From Clostridiales bacterium (GTDB lineage: Bacteria > Bacillota > Clostridia > Lachnospirales > Lachnospiraceae), in contig JAAYNV010000038.1 of assembly GCA_012520645.1 (NCBI GenBank), forward strand, positions 148,409-212,408: DNA of 64,000 nt, read 5' to 3'. Of this stretch, positions 54,922 to 63,558 are shown one piece after another. The position numbers were made by a program, and so were the translations under genes. Numbering within the stretch: position 1 is the first letter of the stretch; the number at the start of each line of letters is the position of its first letter. The notes under the pieces are model-generated. The model saw only the letters and a program-made list of their open reading frames with translations. It did not search any database and had not been told where the DNA came from.

Positions 54922-56343
54922 TCAAGGAATCTGGTGCTTTTCTTCATTTTTTTGCATATTTTCCATTGGAATCGACACAAAAAAGGTACTTCCTTCCCCC
55001 AATTTACTTTTTAGGCAGATACTGCCGTCATAATATTCCACAATATGTTTTACAATGGAAAGTCCAAGACCGGTGCCTCCCATCTTTCGGCTGCGTCCCT
55101 TGTCCACGCGGTAAAATCTTTGAAAAATGCGGTCCTGGTCCTCTTTGGGGATACCGACTCCGTCATCCCGCACCTCAATCTGAAGCGTTTCTCCCTTTCT
55201 GCGTACCGTAACCCACACATTTCCTCCGGGTTTATTATATTTGATGCCGTTTCCCACCAGATTCATAAACAGCTCGTGCAGCTGTTTGGCGCTTGCCGTT
55301 ACCACGACCGGCTCGCACTCTCTGTGAAGTGACACCTGATAGTCGGCAGCAATCGGCTCCAGTGCCTCAAAGACATCCTCCACCATAGGATTCATCCTCA
55401 CTTCGGAAAAGGTTACCACCGCTTCCTTCGTCTCCAGTCTGGATATCATCAAAATATCATTGATCAGATTTGTCATATTTTCCGCTGTCTTGACAATGCG
55501 GCGGATAAAATTTTTCTTCGTCTCCTCATCCTGGGCAAAACCATTATCCAGAAGTTCTGCATATCCCCGAATTGCAGTGATGGGGGTCTTCAGCTCATGT
55601 GACGCATTACTAAAAAATTCCTGTCTGATCTTACGCTCATTTTCCACCTGACAGATGCGGTCTCTGATTTCCTTCGAAAGCTTCATCGTCGCATCCGAAA
55701 TAATATTCAGTTCTTCATATTTATATTGCTTGAAATGGAAATCCAGTTCCTCTCCGTGTGCTTTTTCCATCTCCATGGAAATTTCGTAAAGAGGTTCCGT
55801 CACCGTCTCCGTAAACCGGATACCGATCACAATCGAGATCAGAAATGCAACCGCAACTCCTAACAGCAGCATTGGGAAGATCATCCTCAGATAATCCTTG
55901 ATTCCCGTAAACGGAATGGCAATCCTTAGTATGTAACCGCTGTGTTCAGACCGCTGTGCCGCATACAACATATTTTCCCGGATCGTTTCGGAATAGCGTG
56001 TGGCATATCCCAGATTACTTTTCAACGCCATCTGTATCTCTTCCCGTTCCAGATGGTTTTCCAGACCGACGGCAGAAGTATCCGTATCCGCCCATACCTT
56101 TCCCTCCTGATCAAGTATGGTAATGCGAATCCGTTCATCCATGGAATCCTTCCGTTCATTAATCTGCATCTGGAGGTCTCCCGAATAATCCATGGAACAG
56201 TCAATAACCTTTAAAAGATTTGTCAGATGCCCGATATTCTGTTCCAGCATTTCCCTTCCCATGGCATAATAAGAAATCATGCTGCTCAAAATAAGAGCAA
56301 GCAGAATTACCGTAGTAAATCTGCTTAAGATAGCCTTCTTCAT
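54922..56343 (-). CDS. phoR: Phosphate-type sensor histidine kinase PhoR
   Basis: 473 residues. TM segments at about 6-27 and 155-177 enclose an extracytoplasmic sensor region. HAMP-like region from 178; the phospho-acceptor His249 in FFSNASHELKTPITAIRGY; N box NLVGNGIKYN; ATP-lid motifs DDGVGIPKEDQDRIFQRFYRVD and GGTGLGLSIVKHIV. It overlaps phoB by 2 residues (start in the phoB stop region), confirming a pair. It has no PAS domain after HAMP, unlike B. subtilis PhoR. Confidence 0.92.
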   Translation of the reverse strand: MKKAILSRFTTVILLALILSSMISYYAMGREMLEQNIGHLTNLLKVIDCSMDYSGDLQMQINERKDSMDERIRITILDQEGKVWADTDTSAVGLENHLEREEIQMALKSNLGYATRYSETIRENMLYAAQRSEHSGYILRIAIPFTGIKDYLRMIFPMLLLGVAVAFLISIVIGIRFTETVTEPLYEISMEMEKAHGEELDFHFKQYKYEELNIISDATMKLSKEIRDRICQVENERKIRQEFFSNASHELKTPITAIRGYAELLDNGFAQDEETKKNFIRRIVKTAENMTNLINDILMISRLETKEAVVTFSEVRMNPMVEDVFEALEPIAADYQVSLHRECEPVVVTASAKQLHELFMNLVGNGIKYNKPGGNVWVTVRRKGETLQIEVRDDGVGIPKEDQDRIFQRFYRVDKGRSRKMGGTGLGLSIVKHIVEYYDGSICLKSKLGEGSTFFVSIPMENMQKNEEKHQIP

Positions 56344-56345
56344 GC

Positions 56346-57044
56346 TCATTCTCCTTCCGGCAAAAGAAAACGGTAACCCACGCTGCGCACCGTCTTGATA
56401 TAACTGCTGCCTTCTTCTCCCAGCTTCTGCCTGAGTGTCCTGATATGAATATCTAACGTTCTGGTCTCAATCTCCGCATTATAATCCCAAAGTTCATCCA
56501 ACAGCTCTTCTCTCGGCACCACACGTGTCCGGTTCTCAATCAGGTACATAAGCAGTTCATATTCTTTAAAGGTCAAGGCGACCGCCCTGCCGTCCATGCG
56601 CACCTCACGTCCTGCCGTATTGACCGATAACTTCCCCAGTTCAATCCGTTCAAAGGATGTCCTTTTGCTTCCTGCACTGCTTCTGCGCAGCAAAGAACGG
56701 ATTCTTGCCGCCAACTCTAAAATACCAAACGGCTTTGTCATATAATCATCCGCACCGCCGTCCAGACCAACGACCTTGTCATATTCCTTGTCCTTGGCAG
56801 TCAAAAGGATGATCGGCATATCCTTCACAGCATCCTTTTCCCGAATCAGACGGATACCTTCCAGTCCGTCCATTCCCGGCAGCATCCAGTCAAAGATCGC
56901 CAGATCCGGTTTCTCTGCTTCGATGCAGGAAAGGGCGCCCTCCGCCGTTTCAAATGCCTGTACCTCATAGCCATAACCCTCCAGTGCGATTTTTACCAGT
57001 TCCCGGATGTTTTCATCATCCTCAATGACAAATATCTTCTGCAT
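56346..57044 (-). CDS. phoB: OmpR/PhoB-family response regulator
   Basis: 232 residues. Receiver domain with phospho-accepting Asp52 (AIFDWMLPGMDG), Thr82 and Lys104 (DDYMTKPFG); C-terminal winged helix (FKEYELLMYLIENRTRVVPREELLDELWDYN; TLDIHIRTLRQKLGEEGSSYIKTVRSVGYRF). The pst and Na/Pi genes upstream strongly suggest phosphate control. It likely binds the 11-bp repeat boxes at 58800-58821 and 63262-63294. Confidence 0.93.
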   Translation of the reverse strand: MQKIFVIEDDENIRELVKIALEGYGYEVQAFETAEGALSCIEAEKPDLAIFDWMLPGMDGLEGIRLIREKDAVKDMPIILLTAKDKEYDKVVGLDGGADDYMTKPFGILELAARIRSLLRRSSAGSKRTSFERIELGKLSVNTAGREVRMDGRAVALTFKEYELLMYLIENRTRVVPREELLDELWDYNAEIETRTLDIHIRTLRQKLGEEGSSYIKTVRSVGYRFLLPEGE

Positions 57045-57063
57045 ACGAAGCCTCCATTTTCAT

Positions 57064-58725
57064 CTACTCATGCTCAGTCAGCACATATCCTGCAATATTG
57101 TTTGCATGGTCAGAGATTCTTTCCAGATTACCCACAATATCCAGAAAAATAACACCGCTCTCCGGCATACATTTTCCCTTAGAAAGACGATGGATATGTT
57201 TCTCTCTAAGCTCCTTTTCCAATTTATCCACCTTTTCCTCACACACACGCACTTTCTCTACCGAATCCGGATGATGATATTTTCTGGCATCCAATGCCCA
57301 TGTCAGTGTTTCCATCGCTGCATCCGCAATAACGGAAAGATCTCTTGTTCCCTTTGTGGAAAATGTAATTTTTCCCTTCCGCTTCGTATCCGCCAGTTCT
57401 GCAATATTCTCGCTGTGATCGCCTACTCTTTCGATGTCACTGACTGTATAGAACAGGTTCTTCACCACCAGATGCTGCTCCTCAGTCAGGGACAGATTGT
57501 CCACCTCAACCAAAAAGGCTGTCAAAAGCTGCTCAATCTGATTGATCTCCTTTTCCGTCTGATAAACCCGTTTTGCCTTTTCCTTATTATCTTCCTGCAC
57601 TGCCCTAATTGCAAGTCTGGCATTTTCCTGCGTCACTTCACCCATGTAAGCAACCTCCTTTAATGCCGTCTGAATCGCAAATGCCGGATTTCCAAGAATA
57701 CGCTTGTCCAGTCTCCGTGCCATCTCTGCCGCAATGCTCTCTTCTGTGGTCTCCTCTTTACTGTCCTTTAAAAGAAGCTCAGACAGATGCACCAGCCTTC
57801 CTGCAAACGGGAACAGAATTATTGTATTCAATACATTAAATACGGTATGGAAAACAGAAATTTCCACACTGTTGATCTCAGATGCTGCCCACGCTACATT
57901 GAACCGGAACAGGGTAAACATGACAACACCAAATAAAACAGCTCCCAGTGTATTGAACAGCAGATGAATGACCGAAGCACGTTTTGCGTTTTTCCCTGCC
58001 CCTGCACTGGAAAGAATCGCAGTCACGCAGGTACCGATATTCTGCCCCAGCGTAATAAAGACTGCTGACTGCCAGTTCACAATGCCATTCATGGCAAGTG
58101 TCTGCAAAATTCCGACGGATGCCGAAGAACTCTGGATAATCGCAGTGACTACTGCACCTGCTACAACTGCCAGAAACGGATTTCTGCCAAGCACCGCAAA
58201 TGCCTGCGCAAAAACCGGAGCATCACGATATGGCGCGATGGCACCGGACATAAAGGAAAGACCGATGAACAGTACCCCAAAGCCCACCAGAATCTCTCCG
58301 ATTTTATTTTTTCTCTCTGATTTTGTAAACAGCACCAGAAATGCCCCGATTCCAACTAAAACCGGAGCAAAAAATTCCGGTTTCATGACCTCTCCCCATT
58401 CGCTCATGGAAACAAGCCACGCTGTGATTGTCGTACCGATGTTCGCCCCCATGATAACGCCCACCGCCTGTGTGAGTTCCATCATTCCGGCATTGACAAA
58501 TCCGACTACCATAACGGTGGTCGCTGAACTGCTCTGAATGAGTGCCGTGATTCCTGCTCCCAGCACGACCGCCATAAAACGATTCTTGGTCAGAAAGCCC
58601 ATCAGCTTCTGCATTTTGCCGCCAGCCGACTTCTGCAGTCCGTCTGCCATGATATTCATGCCATACAGAAACATACCGAGTCCACCAATGAACTGAAACA
58701 ACATTCCTAAACCGCTTACTGTCAT
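57064..58725 (-). CDS. Na/Pi cotransporter family protein with C-terminal PhoU-like domain
   Basis: 553 residues. The transporter half (1-330) has the two inverted repeats with QSSSA motifs (GAGITALIQSSSATTVMVVG and GAVVTAIIQSSSASVGILQ). The cytosolic half is PhoU-like, all-helical (ERVGDHSENIAELADTKRKG, ERISDHANNIAGYVL). It probably imports phosphate with sodium at low affinity, or regulates it. A strong -10 and Pho-box repeats lie upstream at 58779-58821, so it can be expressed apart from the pst operon. Confidence 0.92.
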   Translation of the reverse strand: MTVSGLGMLFQFIGGLGMFLYGMNIMADGLQKSAGGKMQKLMGFLTKNRFMAVVLGAGITALIQSSSATTVMVVGFVNAGMMELTQAVGVIMGANIGTTITAWLVSMSEWGEVMKPEFFAPVLVGIGAFLVLFTKSERKNKIGEILVGFGVLFIGLSFMSGAIAPYRDAPVFAQAFAVLGRNPFLAVVAGAVVTAIIQSSSASVGILQTLAMNGIVNWQSAVFITLGQNIGTCVTAILSSAGAGKNAKRASVIHLLFNTLGAVLFGVVMFTLFRFNVAWAASEINSVEISVFHTVFNVLNTIILFPFAGRLVHLSELLLKDSKEETTEESIAAEMARRLDKRILGNPAFAIQTALKEVAYMGEVTQENARLAIRAVQEDNKEKAKRVYQTEKEINQIEQLLTAFLVEVDNLSLTEEQHLVVKNLFYTVSDIERVGDHSENIAELADTKRKGKITFSTKGTRDLSVIADAAMETLTWALDARKYHHPDSVEKVRVCEEKVDKLEKELREKHIHRLSKGKCMPESGVIFLDIVGNLERISDHANNIAGYVLTEHE

Positions 58726-58778
58726 AATACTTTTTCCTCCGTACAGTGCAGGAGTTTCCCGCAGATATGTCTAACGTC

Positions 58779-58821
58779 ATTATACGGTATTTCAGAAAAA
58801 AGTATGTAAATTCTTTGTAAA
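58779..58821 (-). promoter_or_regulatory. Promoter and Pho-box-like repeats before the Na/Pi transporter
   Basis: On the minus strand TTTACAAAGAA (58811-58821) and TTTACATACTT (58800-58810) are tandem 11-base units starting with TTTACA, as in PhoP/PhoB boxes. A perfect TATAAT (58779-58784) follows about 15 bases later. No -35 at regular spacing is visible, as expected of an activated promoter. Confidence 0.65.
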
Positions 58822-58838
58822 GTTTTGCTTTGCAGTTG

Positions 58839-59501
58839 TTACAGCAGTCTGACCTTGTCGATCGATCCGGTTTCCTTAAAGACTTCCCATTGTGCAATGT
58901 TGACTGCATGATCGCCAATCTTTTCCAGATATTTTGCAATATTCATCGTGTCAATGCAATGATCCTCGTTACCTCTTTCGGTTCTAAGTCTCTCAATCAC
59001 ATCTGCCTTCACCCGGTTGAACAAATCATCTACCACATCATCACTTGCAATAACCTTCCCGGCATCTTCAATGCTCTTACCTACAAAAGCATCCACCGCA
59101 TCCCGTACCATTTCCTTAGCTGCTACGAGCATAACCGGAATATGACTGGAAATTCCGCATGGATCCGCTTCCTCAAAACGCACGAGCAGCTCTGCAATAT
59201 CCACAACATGATCTCCGACTCTCTCAATATCCGTAACCACCTTTAGTACAGCGGAGATCATACGCAGATCCCTTGCGATCGGCTGCTGTCTGGTAATCAG
59301 GGAAAGGCATTTCGATTCAATGGTCCGCTCCATATCATTCACATACCGGTCATTCTTGATCATCGTCTCCGCCAGATTTTTATCCCTTTCCTCAATTGCC
59401 ATGGTTAACTTTTCCAAAGCATTTTCTACAAAGAGCCCCATTTCTTCCAGACTCCTATTTAATTCCCTCAGTTCCTGTTCAAACGTTATTCTTGTTGTCA
59501 T
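58839..59501 (-). CDS. phoU: Phosphate signalling protein PhoU
   Basis: 220 residues, two three-helix bundles with the metal-binding pattern TDIERVGDHVVDIAELL and LEKIGDHAVNIAQWEVF. It links the Pst transporter to the PhoR kinase and represses the pho response when phosphate is plentiful. It follows pstB by 63 bases. ATG 59501 has GAGAGGA upstream. Confidence 0.96.
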   Translation of the reverse strand: MTTRITFEQELRELNRSLEEMGLFVENALEKLTMAIEERDKNLAETMIKNDRYVNDMERTIESKCLSLITRQQPIARDLRMISAVLKVVTDIERVGDHVVDIAELLVRFEEADPCGISSHIPVMLVAAKEMVRDAVDAFVGKSIEDAGKVIASDDVVDDLFNRVKADVIERLRTERGNEDHCIDTMNIAKYLEKIGDHAVNIAQWEVFKETGSIDKVRLL

Positions 59502-59564
59502 ATCGTTATCCTCTCTATCATAACGAGTCAGCTTGCAGACTCTTTGCGCCGTGCACAGCTGCCA

Positions 59565-60353
59565 TCAGCCAAATCTTCCCGTTATGTAATCCTCTGTCCT
59601 CTTATCCTTTGGTCTTGAGAAAATATCACCGGTAGCGCCAAATTCCACAACCTCTCCTACCAGAAAAAAGGCGGTATCATCTGATACACGGGCTGCCTGC
59701 TGCATATTATGCGTTACAACGACTACCGTATAATCTTTTTTCAGCTCCACCATCAGATCTTCAATCTTTAACGTAGAAATCGGATCCAGCGCAGAAGTCG
59801 GTTCGTCCATCAACAGAATTTCCGGTTCCACGGCAAGTGCTCTGGCAATGCAGAGTCTCTGCTGCTGTCCGCCGGAAAGTCCTAATGCCGATTTTCTCAA
59901 CCGGTCCTTGACCTCATCGAAAATCGCAGCCCCCTTCAGACTCCGCTCTACGATCTCATCTAACTTTGCCCTTGATTTGATTCCGTGTATTCTCGGTCCA
60001 TAGGCAATATTGTCATAAATACTCATCGGGAACGGATTAGGCTGCTGAAATACCATTCCAACCTTCTTACGCAGCAGTGTTGTTTCGACACGACTGTCAT
60101 AAATATTTTCCCCATCGATCAGCACTTCGCCCTCAATCTGCACACCGTCCACCAGATCGTTCATGCGGTTGAGTGTTTTTAAGAAGGTGGATTTACCGCA
60201 GCCGGACGGTCCGATAAAAGCGGTGATTGCCTTTTCCCGGATATCCAAATCAATGTCCTTCAGGGCATGATTCTTTCCATAATATAAATTTAATTTCTTT
60301 GTACTGATTTTCTGCATGTTATGCTGGATACTGTTATTCATATTATTTTCCAT
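59565..60353 (-). CDS. pstB: Phosphate ABC transporter ATPase PstB
   Basis: 262 residues. Walker [11 protein letters not shown]-loop [21 protein letters not shown] (diagnostic of PstB), signature [16 protein letters not shown] and Walker [14 protein letters not shown] are intact. It energises PstCA. The N-terminus is slightly long ([14 protein letters not shown]); ATG 60353 and several internal Met codons are possible starts, since the ribosome site is close to the first. Confidence 0.97.
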   Translation of the reverse strand: MENNMNNSIQHNMQKISTKKLNLYYGKNHALKDIDLDIREKAITAFIGPSGCGKSTFLKTLNRMNDLVDGVQIEGEVLIDGENIYDSRVETTLLRKKVGMVFQQPNPFPMSIYDNIAYGPRIHGIKSRAKLDEIVERSLKGAAIFDEVKDRLRKSALGLSGGQQQRLCIARALAVEPEILLMDEPTSALDPISTLKIEDLMVELKKDYTVVVVTHNMQQAARVSDDTAFFLVGEVVEFGATGDIFSRPKDKRTEDYITGRFG

Positions 60354-60391
60354 AACTCCGTCTATGCTCCTTCCATGGTGAAAATCCTTCT

Positions 60392-61270
60392 CTAGGAATT
60401 CCTTTTTCCGACATCAAAGCGTCCAGTCAGATACCTGGTCATAAAATTGATCGCCAGCACAATCGCCAAAAGCACCACTGCAATACCAAAGGCATCCTCA
60501 TAGTTTGCTTTTGACATGCTCAGATAAAGCTGTACGGTAAGTGTACCGCCGGATTCCAGAATCTTCTTTGCAAATCCAAAGCTGCCCTTCGGCAGAAGGT
60601 ATCCGCTTCCCGCGGTAAAGAGCAGAGCCGCCGACTCTCCGACCATACGTCCGATGGCAAGGATGACACCCGTAATAATGCCCGGCATGGCTGAGGGAAG
60701 CAGGATCGTCCGGATCATATACCATTTGGTTGCCCCCATTCCAAGCGCTCCGCTGCGATAGGTTTCCGGCACTGTCTTTAGTGCCTCCTGCGTATTCCGT
60801 GTGATTAGCGGAAGCACCATAAGCGTCAGGGTAAAAGCTCCTGTTAAAATGGAATATCCAAGTCCAAGCGTAGTGCCAAAAAAGATCATACCGAACAGAC
60901 CAAATATAATGGAAGGAATACCGGACAGAATTTCCGTTGTAAACTCGATCATATTTACAATTTTCCCCGGCTTCGCATATTCGTTCAGATAAATTGCAGA
61001 ACCGATACCCAACGGCGTTGCAATAAGCAGCGTCAGAACTACAATATAGATGGTATTGATAATATTTCCTGCAATACCAGAGGTCCCTCTGACCGCACTT
61101 GACACAGTTGTCAGAAAAGGAATGTTCACACAGCCCAGCCCTCTATAGAGTACATAACCGATAATACCGATCAAAAGCGCCACCGAGAAAAAAGCTGAAA
61201 TATAAATCAGAGCCGTCAGCGCATAATCGGATATTCTTGTCTTTTTGATATAAATGCTATTCGTTGTCAT
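60392..61270 (-). CDS. pstA: Phosphate ABC transporter permease PstA
   Basis: 292 residues, six TM segments; the coupling loop '[30 protein letters not shown]' near 170-200. It pairs with PstC. ATG 61270 follows AAGGGAG by 9 bases and overlaps the pstC end by 14 bases, so the two subunits are translationally coupled. Confidence 0.95.
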   Translation of the reverse strand: MTTNSIYIKKTRISDYALTALIYISAFFSVALLIGIIGYVLYRGLGCVNIPFLTTVSSAVRGTSGIAGNIINTIYIVVLTLLIATPLGIGSAIYLNEYAKPGKIVNMIEFTTEILSGIPSIIFGLFGMIFFGTTLGLGYSILTGAFTLTLMVLPLITRNTQEALKTVPETYRSGALGMGATKWYMIRTILLPSAMPGIITGVILAIGRMVGESAALLFTAGSGYLLPKGSFGFAKKILESGGTLTVQLYLSMSKANYEDAFGIAVVLLAIVLAINFMTRYLTGRFDVGKRNS

Positions 61271-62189
61271 CCGCACACGCTCCCTTTTTAAACAGTCTGT
61301 TTAAGCCGACGTTAATGATCATAATAAATACAAACAGAATCATGCCAATGGTAAACAGTACCTTTCTGTGCATATCCTGTGCATAGCCCATTTCCGCCAC
61401 GATCGCTGTAGTCAGGAAGCGGACAGAGTTGAATGGAAGCGGCAGATTGACCGAGCTTCCCGATACCAGTGTAATCGCCATTGCTTCACCGATCGCCCTT
61501 CCCGTTCCCAGCACGATCGCTGTCACAATGCCGGATTTTGCAGCCGGAAGAATGACTTTAAAAATGGTCTGTATATGAGAAGCTCCCAATGCAAGGGAGG
61601 CTGCCTTGTAATGCTCCGGTACCGCCCGGATGGAAGATTCACTGATATTGATTACGGTCGGCAGAATCATGACCGCGAGCACAATAACTGCCGAGATCAG
61701 ATTGGCACCGCCGGTGAACTGATGTGTTTCGGAATCTTTAAATACAGCCATCTCGATTTTATACATAAGAGGGTTTAAGATCAAAAGTCCAAGCAGTCCG
61801 TAGATCACAGACGGAATGCCCGCAAGCAGTTCCACCGCCGGTTTTACGATTCCCGTTAACTTCGGCGGTGCCACCTCTGCCAGAAAAACCGCTGTCAGTA
61901 CCCCCACCGGCACGCCAATCAAAATTGCCAGCCCCGTGCCTGCAATGGATGTCAGAATAACATATAAAATACCGTACTTTGGTTCTGCCGCTGTAGGCTT
62001 CCACTCCGTAGAAAAGAGAATATCACGGATACCCACTTTAAAAAGTGCCGGTGTTCCATTTAAAATCATATAAATAGTAATCGACGCCACCGCCAATACG
62101 GCAAAGAATGCGCAGACGGTAAAAACCGCCTGTGCAATTCTCTCTATCATGGATATTGATTTTTTGTTTCCGAAAATTGAAAACTCCAT
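61257..62189 (-). CDS. pstC: Phosphate ABC transporter permease PstC
   Basis: 310 residues, six TM segments; coupling loop 'HYKAASLALGASHIQTIFKVILPAAKSGIV'. The N-terminal cytoplasmic stretch (EFSIFGNKKSISMIERIA) precedes the first TM. ATG 62189 has GAGG at 6 bases. It is directly after pstS (43-base gap). Confidence 0.95.
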   Translation of the reverse strand: MEFSIFGNKKSISMIERIAQAVFTVCAFFAVLAVASITIYMILNGTPALFKVGIRDILFSTEWKPTAAEPKYGILYVILTSIAGTGLAILIGVPVGVLTAVFLAEVAPPKLTGIVKPAVELLAGIPSVIYGLLGLLILNPLMYKIEMAVFKDSETHQFTGGANLISAVIVLAVMILPTVINISESSIRAVPEHYKAASLALGASHIQTIFKVILPAAKSGIVTAIVLGTGRAIGEAMAITLVSGSSVNLPLPFNSVRFLTTAIVAEMGYAQDMHRKVLFTIGMILFVFIMIINVGLNRLFKKGACADDNE

Positions 62190-62232
62190 ATTGTACCTCA
62201 TTCCATGTACATGCTGATTTTTTCAGCTGCTG

Positions 62233-63174
62233 CTAATCCACTGTAATCAGTCCTACCGAAGTGATCAGTTCTTTTCCTTCGTCAGATGCCAGATAATCAA
62301 ACAGTGCCTGTACTGCCTCACTCTGCTCGGAAATTTCACCCTTTGTAGCCATGACGAAAGGTCTCTGCAAGAAATAATCGCCAGCTTTAATGGTCTCTAC
62401 AGTCGGAGCCACATGATCAATCGTCAGTGCGATTACGGTATCATCTACAACATCCAGCGATACATAGCCGATTGCACCCGGTGTAGAAGCTACCTTTGCC
62501 ATTACAGCCCCTGTGCTGTCCAACTCATTTGCATATGCACATTTATCTTCAATTTCAAGAAGTTCTTCAAAACCGCCTCTGGTGCCGCTTCCTGCTTCGC
62601 GTCCTACGACTACGATTGCCTGATCGCTTCCACCCACATCCTTCCAATTCTTTGTCTCACCTGTGTAAATACTGATTAACTGGTCTTTGGTCAGATTTGC
62701 TACTGTGTTAGCAGGATCCGCAACAACGGCAATACCATCGATTGCTACGACATTCTGTACCGCTCCTGCTTCTGTTTCACTTTCTTTTAAGTTTCTGGAA
62801 GAGTTACCGATGTCTACGCTTCCAGCCAGTACGGATTCCACACCTGCAGAAGATCCTGTAAATTCAGCCGTTACGGTCACATTCGGGTATTTTTCCATAA
62901 AACTCTCTGCTACCGCATTTGCCAGTTTTTCCATGGAAGTGGAACCAGCCATAGTAACGGAACCGCTTAAATCTGCAGCCTCTTGCGCGCCTGTTCCCTC
63001 ACCGCTTTCCTCTGCCGGAGTGCTTTCTTCTGCCGGGGTGCTCTCCTCTGCCAAAGCCGGATCTGCCGCGGTTTTACTTTCTGCCGCTTCCTCTGCAGAT
63101 CCACATGCTGTGATACCGAAAATCATGGTTGCTGCCATGGCAATGCCAAGCATTTTTCTTACTTTGTTTTTCAT
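62233..63174 (-). CDS. pstS: Phosphate-binding lipoprotein PstS
   Basis: 313 residues. Signal peptide with lipobox ITAC (Cys near 24); linker with degenerate 6-residue repeats (STPAEE twice, encoded by 18-base DNA repeats at 63011-63046) that place the binding domain above the wall. The mature domain has SVTMAGSTSMEKLANAVAESF, GSSAGVESV and REAGSGTRGGFEELL, all phosphate-contact regions. It delivers phosphate to PstCAB. It heads the pst operon. Confidence 0.95.
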   Translation of the reverse strand: MKNKVRKMLGIAMAATMIFGITACGSAEEAAESKTAADPALAEESTPAEESTPAEESGEGTGAQEAADLSGSVTMAGSTSMEKLANAVAESFMEKYPNVTVTAEFTGSSAGVESVLAGSVDIGNSSRNLKESETEAGAVQNVVAIDGIAVVADPANTVANLTKDQLISIYTGETKNWKDVGGSDQAIVVVGREAGSGTRGGFEELLEIEDKCAYANELDSTGAVMAKVASTPGAIGYVSLDVVDDTVIALTIDHVAPTVETIKAGDYFLQRPFVMATKGEISEQSEAVQALFDYLASDEGKELITSVGLITVD

Positions 63175-63294
63175 AATAATCCTCTTTTCTTTCTCTTCAA
63201 ATCTTGTTGACTCTTATCGTCAACTCATACGATACACGGATTTGAAGTTTCAAAAAAGCAGGGTTTGGTTAGGAATTTGTAAAGGGTGGGTAAA
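63175..63294 (-). promoter_or_regulatory. pstS: pstS upstream region with three Pho-box-like repeats
   Basis: On the minus strand three consecutive 11-base units lie at 63284-63294 (TTTACCCACCC), 63273-63283 (TTTACAAATTC) and 63262-63272 (CTAACCAAACC), the usual PhoP/PhoB box form. A GTTGAC/GTCAAC inverted repeat (63206-63211 with 63219-63224) sits in the leader. No consensus -10 is obvious, so the exact start is unknown. Confidence 0.65.
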
Positions 63295-63319
63295 ATAAAA
63301 GATATAAGAGAGTGTGCAT

Positions 63320-63357
63320 AAAAAAAGAACCGAACAGCCTTTGCTCTGCCCGATTCC
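63320..63357 (-). terminator. Intrinsic terminator upstream of the pstS Pho box
   Basis: An 11-base stem with wobble pairs (63327-63337 with 63346-63356), eight-base loop, and seven T residues on the minus strand. It is about 200 bases after the integrase stop and follows a separate earlier terminator at 63433-63470. Confidence 0.8.
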
Positions 63358-63374
63358 AGCTCTCTTCATATATG

Positions 63375-63402
63375 ACTATATTCTGGTAAAACATTTTCTC
63401 AA
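63375..63402 (-). promoter_or_regulatory. Possible promoter of a very short transcript
   Basis: TTGAGA (63397-63402), 16-base spacer, TATAGT (63375-63380) on the minus strand, lying between two terminators. Transcription from it would end about 48 bases later at the 63320-63357 hairpin. No open frame with a ribosome site lies in the interval. Confidence 0.4.
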
Positions 63403-63432
63403 AAACCTTATTTTACCATACATAACATGATA

Positions 63433-63470
63433 TAAAAAATGCAACATTATGTTATAAAATGTTGCATTCT
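63433..63470 (-). terminator. Terminator of the integrase gene
   Basis: A perfect 11-base inverted repeat AATGCAACATT/AATGTTGCATT (63438-63448 with 63458-63468) followed by TTTTATA on the minus strand, some 90 bases after the integrase stop. Confidence 0.75.
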
Positions 63471-63558
63471 TGTTTACATGATATATATCGGCCGCAGTTT
63501 GAAATTCTTAATAGTTTCGGGAAAAAAATTTTTATTTTTTTTCTGGGTATATTTCTTC

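Noticed and set aside
54557..55033. Plus-strand Ala/Thr/Phe-rich frame, looking like a repeat protein
   Set aside because: It is the antisense of the Lys/Ala/Pro repeats of the DUF6465 gene, which has a ribosome site and terminator.
63011..63046. Tandem 18-base DNA repeats
   Set aside because: They lie in frame in the pstS linker and encode STPAEE units; not a CRISPR or intergenic repeat.
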